Origin: JANMDR01 sp031376425 | Lineage (GTDB): Bacteria > Pseudomonadota > Gammaproteobacteria > Burkholderiales > Usitatibacteraceae | NCBI GenBank assembly: GCA_031376425.1 | Contig: JANMDR010000060.1 | Coordinates: 18,043-82,042, forward strand | Reading direction: 5' to 3' | DNA: 64,000 nt | Shown: positions 1 through 9,222 of the stretch, piece after piece | Position numbering within the stretch: position 1 is the first letter of the stretch | Layout of the letters: every line of letters begins with the position of its first letter | The notes under the pieces: generated by a model | What the model saw: only the letters and a program-made list of their open reading frames with translations | Databases searched by the model: none | Told to the model about the DNA's origin: nothing | Program-made: the position numbers and the translations under genes

Positions 1-573
1 ACTGACCATCACCGAGGTATTCGCGATAAAGTTGTGACTCACGAGGTGGGTTTGGGGCGTCGGCGCTGCTCCAAATTGCGAAAGGGAGAAGGGTTCTCCA
101 GTAACAATATTAGAAGCAAATATATCTACATGTCCATGAATAATATCGGCTTCCAACGCTAAGGCGTGGGCAAGCAATCGCTCCAGCGACTCAGGTAAAA
201 ACTCATCATCGTCGAAGGCGAATGCGATGTATTTTCCACGCGATTTTACGTAAGCTTCATATTCAGAAATAGCGGGCAAACCCACATTGCGGGGGTGGCG
301 CAGACAAGAAATACGAGGGTCATCACGCATGAACTGGGCAATGCGATCACGTGTCCCATCCACGGAAGCATCATCTATGATAATCAATTCGATATTACGT
401 AGCGATTGATTTAATACTGATGCAACTGCGCGTTCGAAATATCCATCAGCAAAGCGACAAAACGTAGGCAATAAAATTGAAATCTCTGGGGGGGGGGCTT
501 TATTTTGAGCGCACTCTAACCAAGTTGCACCAGGTAACCATACCGTTTCAGCAATAATATCAACAACTAACAT
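1..573 (-). CDS. Family 2 glycosyltransferase, N-terminal part (cut by window edge)
   Basis: The first 191 codons of a GT-A glycosyltransferase; the gene runs off the left edge. It would transfer a sugar from a nucleotide sugar to the surface polysaccharide being built in the cytoplasm. Visible: the N-terminal strand ISILLPTF (residues 31-38), the nucleotide-binding IIIDDAS (64-70) and the metal-binding DDDEF (121-125). The start ATG at 573 gives a protein that aligns from its first residues with the gene at 732-3368, including the WLPG motif before the catalytic domain, so the two are paralogues. It is probably the next gene of the same operon, 158 bases downstream. A run of ten C lies in codons 26-30, ahead of the catalytic domain. 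Confidence 0.85.
   Translation of the reverse strand, partial: MLVVDIIAETVWLPGATWLECAQNKAPPPEISILLPTFCRFADGYFERAVASVLNQSLRNIELIIIDDASVDGTRDRIAQFMRDDPRISCLRHPRNVGLPAISEYEAYVKSRGKYIAFAFDDDEFLPESLERLLAHALALEADIIHGHVDIFASNIVTGEPFSLSQFGAAPTPQTHLVSHNFIANTSVMVS
488..497 (-). repeat. C10 homopolymer inside a glycosyltransferase gene
   Basis: Ten consecutive C on the coding strand, encoding the Ala-Pro-Pro-Pro stretch just before the GT2 domain. It is the longest G/C run in the window. With ten C the frame is open on both sides; gain or loss of one base would truncate the protein near residue 30. Confidence 0.95.
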
Positions 574-731
574 AACTTATTTCCAACTCAAAATAGATTC
601 ATTTGCAAAAATTTTAGATCGGCGAGTAACCGGCAAAAACAGGTGGTGGCTACCGCAGCAGCTTAATGAAAGATTAAGATAATCCGGAAAATCAATCGGT
701 TCTAATATTCTCAAAAGGGCTTTAATCATGA

Positions 732-3368
732 CTACCTTAAATCAAAAAACAAGACGGGTTTCACATACAACCGAGGCCACCCTGAACGAGGCCGTCTTTC
801 ATAAAGATAAACAGGCGCATTTGCTGAACGCAGAAAGACACGGATACGCCAACCAATCGTCGCGAAGTGCATTGTTGGAATATCAAGAAAAACTATATTT
901 TTTTTTATACACTGGAGCAAGGGTTGAGTGCAATGAAAAATAATTTCATCTCTAGGCGAAACAATTTCCACCCCGAACTCTGCGGATAACAAGCGCTCAA
1001 TGTTTAGATCAAGCGGGATTTTAATTTTGCTTACAGCGCCTTCGATGACACCGCACGAATATTCGCGAAAGGTCCGATTTGATATCAATGTTCGGCAGAC
1101 AACACGGTCGCTATCAGCATAGGTAATAGGTGACGCGTCATAAAAACGCAAATATTCTTCAGGCTTTCTGACGATGCGATCACCCAAAAAGGCGACTAGT
1201 TTTGATGTCAATGACTTCATCGCAGAGTGATGAGGACGCGCTTCAATCGCTATTATTTTTTGCGACGGAATTGTAGTCTCATCCCGATTTTTACCTGTTA
1301 TCGCGCTCTTTTGCTGTACCGGGGGTAAGTTTGCTGCTAACAACTGCACCTGTTTTTTTAGCTGCGTTAACACCGTATGGTAGCGCGCTCCGCGAAGCAA
1401 AAGACCAGCGGGTGCGTGTTTTCGCAATAACTGATAAATCGCTTTCGTACTGCAAGACACTAAATACTTCGCATCCCAATATGCCGTTAATTGCCTAGCC
1501 CGATCAGTGTAGTTAGAACGATCATTTAGAAAATCACGTATTTGACCAAGCCACGCCTGCGAATTATGCCCCACATAAAAAATATAATCATCGTACGCAT
1601 GCACGGTATGATTTTTGGACTGTCCACACAAAAGCGGTACATTTAGTTGAGCAGCTATCGCGCTCACTTCCAAAGCACTATATTGATCGATATCCTCACT
1701 GTATCCACGATGGAGGATAAGATCAATTTGCGTTTGCTTAAGGTGGCCGATCACCACGCGTATATCCAATGTTGAAGGCATTCGAACTATACGTAAACCA
1801 GCAACATCCGGGCACTTCATATCGGAAATATAGCCCACTCCTACCGCTACCAGTCGGACCGGCACCTCACGACATAGCGCATCAAGTGCCGGAAATATTA
1901 GCCCCAAGAACCCAGCATTTGCCTGTCCGTCATCAAAAACAAGTAATGTCAACTCGTCCTTCAAAGCCTGACTCAGAATAGGTGGGCCATATAAATCCCG
2001 ACTTATCCAAGAACCGTATACTTCAACTATATGAGGATGAAGTTTGCACGAAGCAAAATAATCCTTTAACGCGGTAGATGCGCACCAAACTCCTGCGGAT
2101 GTTTTAAGCGCTTCACGCATCGCATCAATTTCGAATTCCGAATAGTGATTGAGTGATAACCCAGTCTTTGCTAATTCACAAAAATTCTCGTCTATATAAT
2201 AATAATGCGGTATCGATAAAACATCTGCTTGAACAATCCAATCATAAAAATTAAACAGTTCTCGCACAACAATAATTGCAGACGCTCCTATAATTTCTTC
2301 TTGTATATTTGCCCTAAACTCTACACCGTTTACAACCCGAACACGCTGTTGTAAATGAACTGGCAACCCATCAAAAGGGAGTCCAAATGGCAATACGCTC
2401 GGCACAATTACAAGTAAATATCCATCAAGCTGGTCAACTCTTACTTCTGATATTTTCTGAGCTTGCGCAAATTTCTGACCACCATTGGTAAATAGTTGAT
2501 GCATTTCAGCTAAGGCTTGTTTGGATACCTGAGAAAGCACTGCAGGAATTGCAAACACGTCTACTTCGCCGAAATTACATGGCAGCAACTGGCGATTCCG
2601 ATCCAAACTCATCCACTCATGATTCAACCACTTTTCCATCATGTAGGTATGTCCTAAGCTATCAACGGTCGCTGGCCCCTCAACGTACCCAACGGAAATG
2701 TCAACGCAGTGCAGCTCAAAATGCTGCGCACAGCGTCGCCATAGGTCATAATCACAAAGCCGCGCGATTGCGACGTTAGGGTCATAGAAACCCACTTTTT
2801 CTACAACAGAACGGTGCAGTAACACTGCATTATTAGAAATGTAATTGGAAAACCGTAAAGTTGACTGTGGCCGATCACCTCGCCCAAAGTTCTTTAGCGT
2901 CGTTCGCTCTTTGGTATCTGGATGTAGCAACGTAAAATCTACATGCCCATAAATAAATTTCGCATTTAGCTCCTTGGCTGCATGCACCATTTTTTCCATT
3001 GCATCCAACTTAAATTCATCATCGTCGAATTGAAATGCAATATATTGCCCACGCGCCTTTTGAAAACCCTCGAATTCAGAAACTGCCGGTAGCCCAATAT
3101 TGAAGGGATGTCTCAAACAACTGACGCGACCGTCATTAATCATGAATTGCTCAATTTGATCTCTCGTGCCATCAGTGGACGCATCATCAATAATGATCAA
3201 CTCAATAGCCCGAAATGTTTGATCTAAAACTGACCTAACTGATTTTTGAAACAATCCGCTCTTACCCCGTCGAAACGTTGGCAGGAGTATCGATACTATA
3301 GGAGTATCTTCACCATATTGGCTTCCCGGCAGCCAAATTGTGGGTTCAATTAGTTGCTTTACGCGCAT
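732..3368 (-). CDS. Two-domain glycosyltransferase (GT2 plus GT-B-like domain)
   Basis: 878 residues, likely two transferase activities in one cytoplasmic protein of the polysaccharide locus. Residues about 24-240 are a GT2 domain with SILLPTF (26-32), IIIDDAS (58-64) and DDDEF (115-119). Residues about 330-690 resemble the two proteins encoded next upstream: they share a motif of the form RxL(n)IPxYYxxDEN and end in an alpha/beta region that may bind a nucleotide sugar. The last 130 residues contain no motif I recognise. The ATG at 3368 lies inside the last codons of the previous gene (10-base overlap), which implies translational coupling. The sugar and linkage cannot be read from the sequence. 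Confidence 0.8.
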   Translation of the reverse strand: MRVKQLIEPTIWLPGSQYGEDTPIVSILLPTFRRGKSGLFQKSVRSVLDQTFRAIELIIIDDASTDGTRDQIEQFMINDGRVSCLRHPFNIGLPAVSEFEGFQKARGQYIAFQFDDDEFKLDAMEKMVHAAKELNAKFIYGHVDFTLLHPDTKERTTLKNFGRGDRPQSTLRFSNYISNNAVLLHRSVVEKVGFYDPNVAIARLCDYDLWRRCAQHFELHCVDISVGYVEGPATVDSLGHTYMMEKWLNHEWMSLDRNRQLLPCNFGEVDVFAIPAVLSQVSKQALAEMHQLFTNGGQKFAQAQKISEVRVDQLDGYLLVIVPSVLPFGLPFDGLPVHLQQRVRVVNGVEFRANIQEEIIGASAIIVVRELFNFYDWIVQADVLSIPHYYYIDENFCELAKTGLSLNHYSEFEIDAMREALKTSAGVWCASTALKDYFASCKLHPHIVEVYGSWISRDLYGPPILSQALKDELTLLVFDDGQANAGFLGLIFPALDALCREVPVRLVAVGVGYISDMKCPDVAGLRIVRMPSTLDIRVVIGHLKQTQIDLILHRGYSEDIDQYSALEVSAIAAQLNVPLLCGQSKNHTVHAYDDYIFYVGHNSQAWLGQIRDFLNDRSNYTDRARQLTAYWDAKYLVSCSTKAIYQLLRKHAPAGLLLRGARYHTVLTQLKKQVQLLAANLPPVQQKSAITGKNRDETTIPSQKIIAIEARPHHSAMKSLTSKLVAFLGDRIVRKPEEYLRFYDASPITYADSDRVVCRTLISNRTFREYSCGVIEGAVSKIKIPLDLNIERLLSAEFGVEIVSPRDEIIFHCTQPLLQCIKKNIVFLDIPTMHFATIGWRIRVFLRSANAPVYLYERRPRSGWPRLYVKPVLFFDLR

Positions 3369-4612
3369 ATACTTTTTTGTGCACGAGCACTATCAAACTC
3401 AGTTAATATGCGCTTGCTATCATCAAGCGACAGGGAAATTTCCGCCATGTCCTTTTTGTACTGTTCGATGGCGAGCGATTGCATTTCGATCTGAGTGCGG
3501 AAACCACTCATTTGCCCCGTAAGCGCATCAAATCGGCCCCTAAGTACCGGGCCAATGATGTCGGCTCTAATGGCCTGCTCAGCCACTGCGGGCGCAGGAT
3601 GACGGCTTTCCAAGTGCGCAAGCACGCATTCATTTTTTTCCCGTGGCCATAACGCCGTCACAACCGATAGTGCCTCCGTTGCAATGCGAAACCTTAACGC
3701 TGCAGATCTAAGCAGTAGACCGAGTGACTGCTCCCAGCTTTCAATATTATTTGCCGCAAGAACAACGCATCGACTGTTTTGGCACGTTAAGTCTATATAT
3801 GTCGTGATACGGCTAGCAACGACGGCTGCGCCCACTTGCGCCGCTGTTAATAGCATGTGTGGTAGCTTAAATGGTGTGCTTAAGGTTTCTAAGTCCGGTT
3901 GCACAATTATTTCAGGATTCCAAAATACTAATTCTGCCAGTGCCCCTACGTAGTCCGTTTGCCATGCCGGTGTTCTCACTCTCAATGGAGAAGTGGCATC
4001 GTCTAAACTACCTGGAGCGCACCCAAAAGCAATAAGCTCAATATTATGAAAGTGCGCCAACCTACGCAATGCTGGCAATACGACTTGCGCAAATAAACCC
4101 TGACGAACCGCCGAGGAAAAATAAGCTACTCGAATAACGCGCTCAGCTGGAAAAGGGAGCGCTTCGAGCACAGCTGCGGATGGACGTGAGCGAAGCATAC
4201 TGACAAAAGGGGGTAATTCAATCACTCTTGGATGAATTGCAGTCTTAACATATTCAGCCAGCCTCGTACTTGATACTAATACCCCGTCAAAATCTCGCAA
4301 TGTTGCCTGCAAGGCCTGAGCAGAATGCTGATGAAACGTATGGGTGTGATGTTGCGGTTCCTCACGCATCGTTACTACATTTTCGGTCATGAGGTAATAC
4401 TTAGGAATGCGTAAATTACGCGCCACCTCCAGTAGTTCCGGAACCAAATATAAATTCCTGCAGAAAATTACCGCCCTAGCTTCCAACAAGAGCCTAAATG
4501 CATCTACTCCATTAATATCGACGCAAGTAACATAAGCAGATGGTAAGAACTGCGTGGCGGCGGGCTCATTGGGGTTAGCGCATAACGCCAAAATTCGCGA
4601 GTTCAAACGCAT
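3359..4612 (-). CDS. GT-B-like glycosyltransferase, paralogue of both neighbours
   Basis: 417 residues, no signal peptide or membrane segment. The pattern AVIFCRN...IPKYYLMTEN in the first 90 residues matches the middle of the 878-residue protein and the start of the 432-residue one. The C-terminal part has the character of a GT4-like Rossmann domain (VAYFSSAVRQ, then ELIAFG), although I do not see a clean E-x7-E motif. The last 60 residues are polar and could form a coiled coil. GGAG precedes the ATG at 4612 (GCAGGAGTATG), and the start overlaps the previous gene by 10 bases. Function is inferred from the operon and the paralogues. Confidence 0.7.
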   Translation of the reverse strand: MRLNSRILALCANPNEPAATQFLPSAYVTCVDINGVDAFRLLLEARAVIFCRNLYLVPELLEVARNLRIPKYYLMTENVVTMREEPQHHTHTFHQHSAQALQATLRDFDGVLVSSTRLAEYVKTAIHPRVIELPPFVSMLRSRPSAAVLEALPFPAERVIRVAYFSSAVRQGLFAQVVLPALRRLAHFHNIELIAFGCAPGSLDDATSPLRVRTPAWQTDYVGALAELVFWNPEIIVQPDLETLSTPFKLPHMLLTAAQVGAAVVASRITTYIDLTCQNSRCVVLAANNIESWEQSLGLLLRSAALRFRIATEALSVVTALWPREKNECVLAHLESRHPAPAVAEQAIRADIIGPVLRGRFDALTGQMSGFRTQIEMQSLAIEQYKKDMAEISLSLDDSKRILTEFDSARAQKSICA

Positions 4613-5865
4613 ACTCCTGCTAACGCGCTTATTTTCTCTCTATTAATTGATAGCTCGCCAAAAAGCTTACTTTGTTGCGCAGCACCTTCAGCAAGCGCTT
4701 GCGCGCGTATATTCACAGCGCCTGCAGCATCCATGACATTACGTTCAAGAGCAGCCGTTTGTGACACCGCTAACTGATAGGCAAGGACTTTTCGTCTTGC
4801 GAGGATGCTCTCGGTTAAGGGGGGACAAGTTTCGAGGATATCTACAACCACCGTCGAATTTTGAGCGCCGCTATACGTGTTTTCACAATAGCGTTTTGCC
4901 CCAATCTGCAATCGCTTCAGACGTGCGGCGCTGTTTGCAAGTTGCCACATCGCAAGGTACCACGATTGCGAAGTATCGTCCGCCAACAAAGTAGCATCAA
5001 TTTCATCAAGCCCTAAATACGGCTCAGTTCTACTACAAATCATGGCGGCGCCAGCGACGGCGCCATTAATAATATTATTACAATTCTTAAAAGCATTATT
5101 TCTTGTAGGAGAGCTTGAATGCAACATTACATCCGGCGCGTAATGACGAAACTGCCGTATTGCCAGCGCATAATCGGGCTCATACGGCGGATAGTGCACA
5201 GTTAAATTTGGAAAGTCTTCGCAATTGACGGTATCGCGATCGATTCCGAAAGCAACCAAAACGATTGCTTGCATTTTTGACAGCTGTTTTACAGCTGGCA
5301 CTATATAGTCATTGAAGGCTGCCCGACGATCGCCCCCCCCAAAGAAAGAAACCGTAAACGCTTGCTTAGGCTGACGAACAGGTTGCAGATCACCGTATTC
5401 ATCAAATGCAGCAATTGGTGGATACAAGAGAAGTTTCGAATGCAGATTATTGAGCCGGTAAAATTCTATCAAGTTCGGTACCGCCAGTAAGCAACCTGCA
5501 AAGTCCGCTAAAGTGTTGCGCATATTATCGCGCGTATAAAATGCATAAGCACTTCCATACCGCTCAATCTCCTCGCAGATAACATTAAAATTATCATCGC
5601 AGTAATGGTACATCGGTAAACCGATATGTCTGGCAAAAGCAATCAAGCTCTCATAGTCGACTAAACTGCGCACAAATATGACTGCGCGCGCTTGCATCAT
5701 TTCTTGTTGAACTGCCACGTCTCCACAAAAAATTATTCTAATTAACTTCCGCTTTTCAATTGGAAGAAAATCGAAAAACAAGGTGACGCTCGCCTGTTGC
5801 GGGCCTAAGGCCACTACTAAAATAGGGGCGGGGGAGGTTGATTTGATATGTACTGATTGGAACAT
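4603..5865 (-). CDS. GT-B-like glycosyltransferase, paralogue of the next two genes
   Basis: About 420 residues. The reading frame can be extended to a GTG at 5901, but that would overlap wzt by 29 bases; the ATG at 5865, 7 bases after the wzt stop, fits better. Shared family motif: AVIFVRSL, then IGLPMYHYCDDN. A glycine-rich FFGGGDRR loop comes next and is encoded by a G8 run (5333-5340). The C-terminal 60 residues are helical and alanine-rich. Probably acts on the glycan before export by the adjacent ABC transporter. Acceptor and donor are unknown. Confidence 0.7.
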   Translation of the reverse strand: MFQSVHIKSTSPAPILVVALGPQQASVTLFFDFLPIEKRKLIRIIFCGDVAVQQEMMQARAVIFVRSLVDYESLIAFARHIGLPMYHYCDDNFNVICEEIERYGSAYAFYTRDNMRNTLADFAGCLLAVPNLIEFYRLNNLHSKLLLYPPIAAFDEYGDLQPVRQPKQAFTVSFFGGGDRRAAFNDYIVPAVKQLSKMQAIVLVAFGIDRDTVNCEDFPNLTVHYPPYEPDYALAIRQFRHYAPDVMLHSSSPTRNNAFKNCNNIINGAVAGAAMICSRTEPYLGLDEIDATLLADDTSQSWYLAMWQLANSAARLKRLQIGAKRYCENTYSGAQNSTVVVDILETCPPLTESILARRKVLAYQLAVSQTAALERNVMDAAGAVNIRAQALAEGAAQQSKLFGELSINREKISALAGVCV

Positions 5866-5872
5866 AGCGCTG

Positions 5873-6625
5873 CTAAGTAGCTCGCCCAAGTACCGACTCA
5901 CTGTATAAACGCGTCACAACACTAGTATCACCATCCATGCGCACAACACCTTGTTCAAGCCATATCGTACGCTCACAATATTGACGCACTAACTCCATGC
6001 TATGAGAGGAAAACACCAAGATACTCCCCTGCTCCATGAACTCACGCATGCGAATACCTGCTTTTTCAGTGAAGCCCATATCACCCGCTCCCATCACTTC
6101 GTCTAGCAATAGTATTTCTGGATTTATGGCAGTAGAAACGCTAAACGCTAAACGTATAAACATACCTGCGGAGTAGGTTCGTACAGGGTAATTTAGCCGA
6201 TCACCTAACTCACTAAACGTTGCAATTTCCAACATTTTTGCATCAATTTCTTGCGGTTGCATGCCCAATAACATAGCGCGAATACGGATGTTATCCCAGC
6301 CCGAACGATTCATCTCAAAGCCGGTAGCAAACTCAAACATCGGGCATACATGCCCTACCGTCTCGGCCACTCCTGTCGTCGGCGGGTAAATACCAGCCAT
6401 GACCTTTAAAAGTGTGCTTTTACCTGCGCCATTGAGTCCGATTAACCCGACCCTCTCGCCAGGTTTAACTTCTAGCGTGACATTCTTTAAACCATGCACC
6501 GGCTCCAATGCATCACTACGTGCATGGCGCAAAGAAGCAATAAACCCTTTGAGGCTCCTGCCATCTCCAGGGGCCACGTCAAAGCGTACGCCTATATTAT
6601 TTAAAGTGATCCCAATCTGTTTCAT
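5873..6625 (-). CDS. wzt: Polysaccharide ABC exporter, ATP-binding subunit (Wzt/KpsT type)
   Basis: 250 residues; powers export of a finished polysaccharide across the inner membrane with the permease encoded immediately upstream. Walker A GLNGAGKST at 63-71, signature YSAGM at 151-155 (the serine-poor variant normal for this subfamily), Walker B ILLLDE at 171-176 and a switch histidine in FSSHS. It has only the nucleotide-binding domain: the C-terminal glycan-binding domain of the long Wzt proteins is absent, which suggests export that does not require a modified chain end. The start codon overlaps the permease stop by 4 bases. Confidence 0.93.
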   Translation of the reverse strand: MKQIGITLNNIGVRFDVAPGDGRSLKGFIASLRHARSDALEPVHGLKNVTLEVKPGERVGLIGLNGAGKSTLLKVMAGIYPPTTGVAETVGHVCPMFEFATGFEMNRSGWDNIRIRAMLLGMQPQEIDAKMLEIATFSELGDRLNYPVRTYSAGMFIRLAFSVSTAINPEILLLDEVMGAGDMGFTEKAGIRMREFMEQGSILVFSSHSMELVRQYCERTIWLEQGVVRMDGDTSVVTRLYSESVLGRAT

Positions 6626-7422
6626 AAAATATATACCAAGCGCTTATCTAAATTTCGCGCAACAAAAAATGCGATTATTGCGATAAGTAATAGATAAATA
6701 CTCGATGCAATATACACCTCAGCCGGAGCAGCTTTAGCATGCATAAGTGGATAGCGGACTATTTCAATCAAATAATGAAGTGGGTTATACCGGTAGATAA
6801 TGTCTAACCCTTTTTCGGCTAACTTTTCTGGCGTGAACATAATCGGTGTGAGAAAAAACAACACCTGCATCAGGGACGCGATGCCGTGCGGTAAGTCTCT
6901 AAATCGCGCCGTTAAATACGACACAATAGTTACATGTGCGTAACTGACGAGAACAAGCATCAACAGACCTAGCAATACCCAAGCGGTGCCAAAGTCTATA
7001 CGACGCTCATAAATAACGGCAACGACAAAGAAAGCAATGACACTAACTGAGAAAACCAACATATAATTTACTAAAAAACGAAGTAAATAGATTTGCTTCG
7101 GATAGGTAAACTGCTTAATGTAGCCTTCCGCCATGACGAAGGCTTGCCCCCCCTCTGTCAATGTCGCTAACAACAAGCCCCACACACCAAAACTGATCGT
7201 TAGAAATGGCAAATACTCGCGCATTTCCATATTAAACAGCTTTGCATATACCAGCCCAACGCCCACAACCCACATGGCTAAGTTAAGCACGATCCACAAT
7301 GGCCCTAGTGCCGATTTGGCGAAGCGATTGGTCAAATCGGTCACGCCCATGTGCACCCACACCCGCCAATTGTAGAGTGCCGTTTTATTATCGTGCAGTA
7401 GTACCGCTAGTTGTGTTTGCAT
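6622..7422 (-). CDS. wzm: Polysaccharide ABC exporter, permease (Wzm type)
   Basis: 266 residues, about six hydrophobic segments, inner membrane. This is the ABC-2 permease family; the N-terminal half has the amphipathic region and the SALGPLWIVLNLAMW segment typical of polysaccharide exporters. The Wzm-Wzt pair, with no Wzx or Wzy in view, indicates the ABC-dependent route of O-antigen or capsule export. The ATG at 7422 lies 55 bases after the acetyltransferase gene, in the same direction. Confidence 0.92.
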   Translation of the reverse strand: MQTQLAVLLHDNKTALYNWRVWVHMGVTDLTNRFAKSALGPLWIVLNLAMWVVGVGLVYAKLFNMEMREYLPFLTISFGVWGLLLATLTEGGQAFVMAEGYIKQFTYPKQIYLLRFLVNYMLVFSVSVIAFFVVAVIYERRIDFGTAWVLLGLLMLVLVSYAHVTIVSYLTARFRDLPHGIASLMQVLFFLTPIMFTPEKLAEKGLDIIYRYNPLHYLIEIVRYPLMHAKAAPAEVYIASSIYLLLIAIIAFFVARNLDKRLVYIL

Positions 7423-7477
7423 TTTTCAGTTAAGTAATTCATTTTTCCAGCTTGCATTGATAAAGGCGTTGCAGAAA

Positions 7478-7975
7478 CTAAAGTATTTTTTCCATTACTA
7501 TTAAATCTTCATGCGTTCCGCATTGCTGAAAGCCTACCCGATTATAGAGACTGATGGCACGCGTATTAGTGGCAAATACTTCTAAAAACAAACGCGAAAG
7601 CATCAGTTGTTGCGCGGCGCATAGTGCCAAAGCCTGCAACGCTGCCGTCATTACCCCTCTACCAGCGGCACTCGGTGCAACAATGAAGCGCCCTACTTCG
7701 GCCTGCTTGTGTACCGCATCCAAATCATAAATTGCTAATTGCCCCAAGCGCTCCTGAGTTTGTGGATGAACCGCCATAAACACAAAATCATCTGCTTTCA
7801 GTTGGTATTTTTCAAACCAAGCTAAGTGTTGTTCTAAGGTAACCACACCACTAAACTTAAACCATTTACGCACTTCATCTTGGTTACGCCAAGCCAATGT
7901 ATGCGGCAGATCTTCCGGTGCTAACAATCGTAGCCGCACCGTTGCAAAATCTACTGGAGAAATCGCCGCTTTCAT
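7478..7975 (-). CDS. GNAT-family N-acetyltransferase, probably for an amino sugar
   Basis: 165 residues of the RimJ/RimL-like GNAT fold: VRLRLLAPEDLP at the start, the acetyl-CoA loop region VAPSAAGRGV near residues 100-109 and the late NTRAISLYNRVGF strand. Its place directly after an aminotransferase in a dTDP-sugar locus suggests that it acetylates the amino group of a dTDP-amino-deoxy sugar (inference). The alternative is a general protein or small-molecule acetyltransferase. Only 35 bases separate it from the aminotransferase gene. Confidence 0.8.
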   Translation of the reverse strand: MKAAISPVDFATVRLRLLAPEDLPHTLAWRNQDEVRKWFKFSGVVTLEQHLAWFEKYQLKADDFVFMAVHPQTQERLGQLAIYDLDAVHKQAEVGRFIVAPSAAGRGVMTAALQALALCAAQQLMLSRLFLEVFATNTRAISLYNRVGFQQCGTHEDLIVMEKIL

Positions 7976-8010
7976 CGCTTTTCGATAACCGCCTTAATTG
8001 TACTTAATCA

Positions 8011-9141
8011 TCATTTCGCAGCATACTGCGCTACTAGCTGTGCCACCTGCATCACATCATGACGCGTCAAATTCATATGTAGTGGCAAGGAAATAATTTC
8101 ATTCGATGCTTGATGCGCCTGGGGGCAAGTGCCTTTCCCATAAGCGAACATACGATATTCCGTGTTGTCACGATAATGCACGCCGGGGAATACCTCGTGC
8201 TGGTTAAGCGCCATCATCACTGCTTCGCGATTTTTAACACGCACTTGAAAAAGATGCGTAGCGGATTCGCAACCATCGGTAATCGCCACGGTGCCCACAT
8301 GCGGAGCATGGGCAAACCCTTCGCGGTACCACGTTGCAATTTGACGGCGATAGGCATTATCGATATCCAAATACTTTAATTGCACAATAGCGATCGCCGC
8401 CATAATGGAATTACCGTGGTATTTAAAACCGACGTCTTCAACGTCATACATCCATTTGTACGCGCCCTGTGCCGCAGTGCGGGAGAACGTGTCTTTATTA
8501 ATGCCAAGCCACGTCAGCTTACGCGCAAGTTCATCGTCTTTATGATCAGAAAAACAAATCATGCCGGAATCGGCGGTAGGCAGGTTCTTTACGGCTTGAT
8601 AGCTAAATATAGTCACATCCGCATCATGCCCTACATGCTTACCGTTAAAACGCGTGCCCGACATATGCGCCGCATCTAAAATCATTACAATATTTTTTTC
8701 ACGACAAATCTTCAATACTTCTGCGTAATTACCCACATTTCCACCCAAGCCTACAAACATAACCGCGCGGGTTTTGGGGGTGATTTTCTTCAACACATCC
8801 GCCGGATCCAAACACAAACTTGCATCCACATCGGCAAAAACCGGTTTGAGTTTTGCGTACAGAACCGCATGGTTGCTGGAGACAAATGTAAGCGGCGTAC
8901 AAATAATTTCATCACCATCATTCCAACCCAATTTACGCTTATAGACCTCAACCGCTAAGTGCAAACCAACGGTATTTGAATTCAAAAAATGGGCGCAAGG
9001 TAATCCGGTATATTTTTTCCAATCATCTTCAAACGTGATGGTTTTGAAGCCCATGCCGGTCCAGCCTTTTTCGAGGCATTCGCGGATTTCCGCCAGACAT
9101 TCTTCAATTCTAAATTTTGGTACGAATAGTTGGATAGCCAT
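8011..9141 (-). CDS. DegT/DnrJ/EryC1/StrS-family sugar aminotransferase
   Basis: 376 residues, PLP-dependent fold type I. The cofactor lysine sits in FSYQAVKNLPTADSG (about residue 186), and the aspartate that pairs with the pyridine nitrogen in MILDAAH. It should convert a dTDP-4-keto-6-deoxy sugar, the product of RfbB, into an amino sugar. The family motif is usually followed by a GEGG/GDGG loop; here it reads TADSGM, a mild deviation. No 3,4-ketoisomerase (FdtA/QdtA type) is present in the window, so a 4-amino product is more likely than a 3-amino one. That is inference. Confidence 0.85.
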   Translation of the reverse strand: MAIQLFVPKFRIEECLAEIRECLEKGWTGMGFKTITFEDDWKKYTGLPCAHFLNSNTVGLHLAVEVYKRKLGWNDGDEIICTPLTFVSSNHAVLYAKLKPVFADVDASLCLDPADVLKKITPKTRAVMFVGLGGNVGNYAEVLKICREKNIVMILDAAHMSGTRFNGKHVGHDADVTIFSYQAVKNLPTADSGMICFSDHKDDELARKLTWLGINKDTFSRTAAQGAYKWMYDVEDVGFKYHGNSIMAAIAIVQLKYLDIDNAYRRQIATWYREGFAHAPHVGTVAITDGCESATHLFQVRVKNREAVMMALNQHEVFPGVHYRDNTEYRMFAYGKGTCPQAHQASNEIISLPLHMNLTRHDVMQVAQLVAQYAAK

Positions 9142-9222
9142 TATTTTCCTAAATATAACGATGTGGCATAAAAATTAATACGCTAATTGGTGCACTTATT
9201 GGGACACCCATTGGCGTGTCTA

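Noticed and set aside
728..943. Open frame of 71 codons on the plus strand over the end of the large glycosyltransferase gene
   Set aside because: It lies antisense to a coding end that keeps plausible protein sequence to its stop, has no ribosome site and resembles no family.
7147..7153. C7 runs in wzm, and similar seven-base runs in fadJ-like, ybeY, lytS-like and TonB receptor genes
   Set aside because: Runs of seven are common in this window in unrelated genes, so they are not taken as phase-variation sites.
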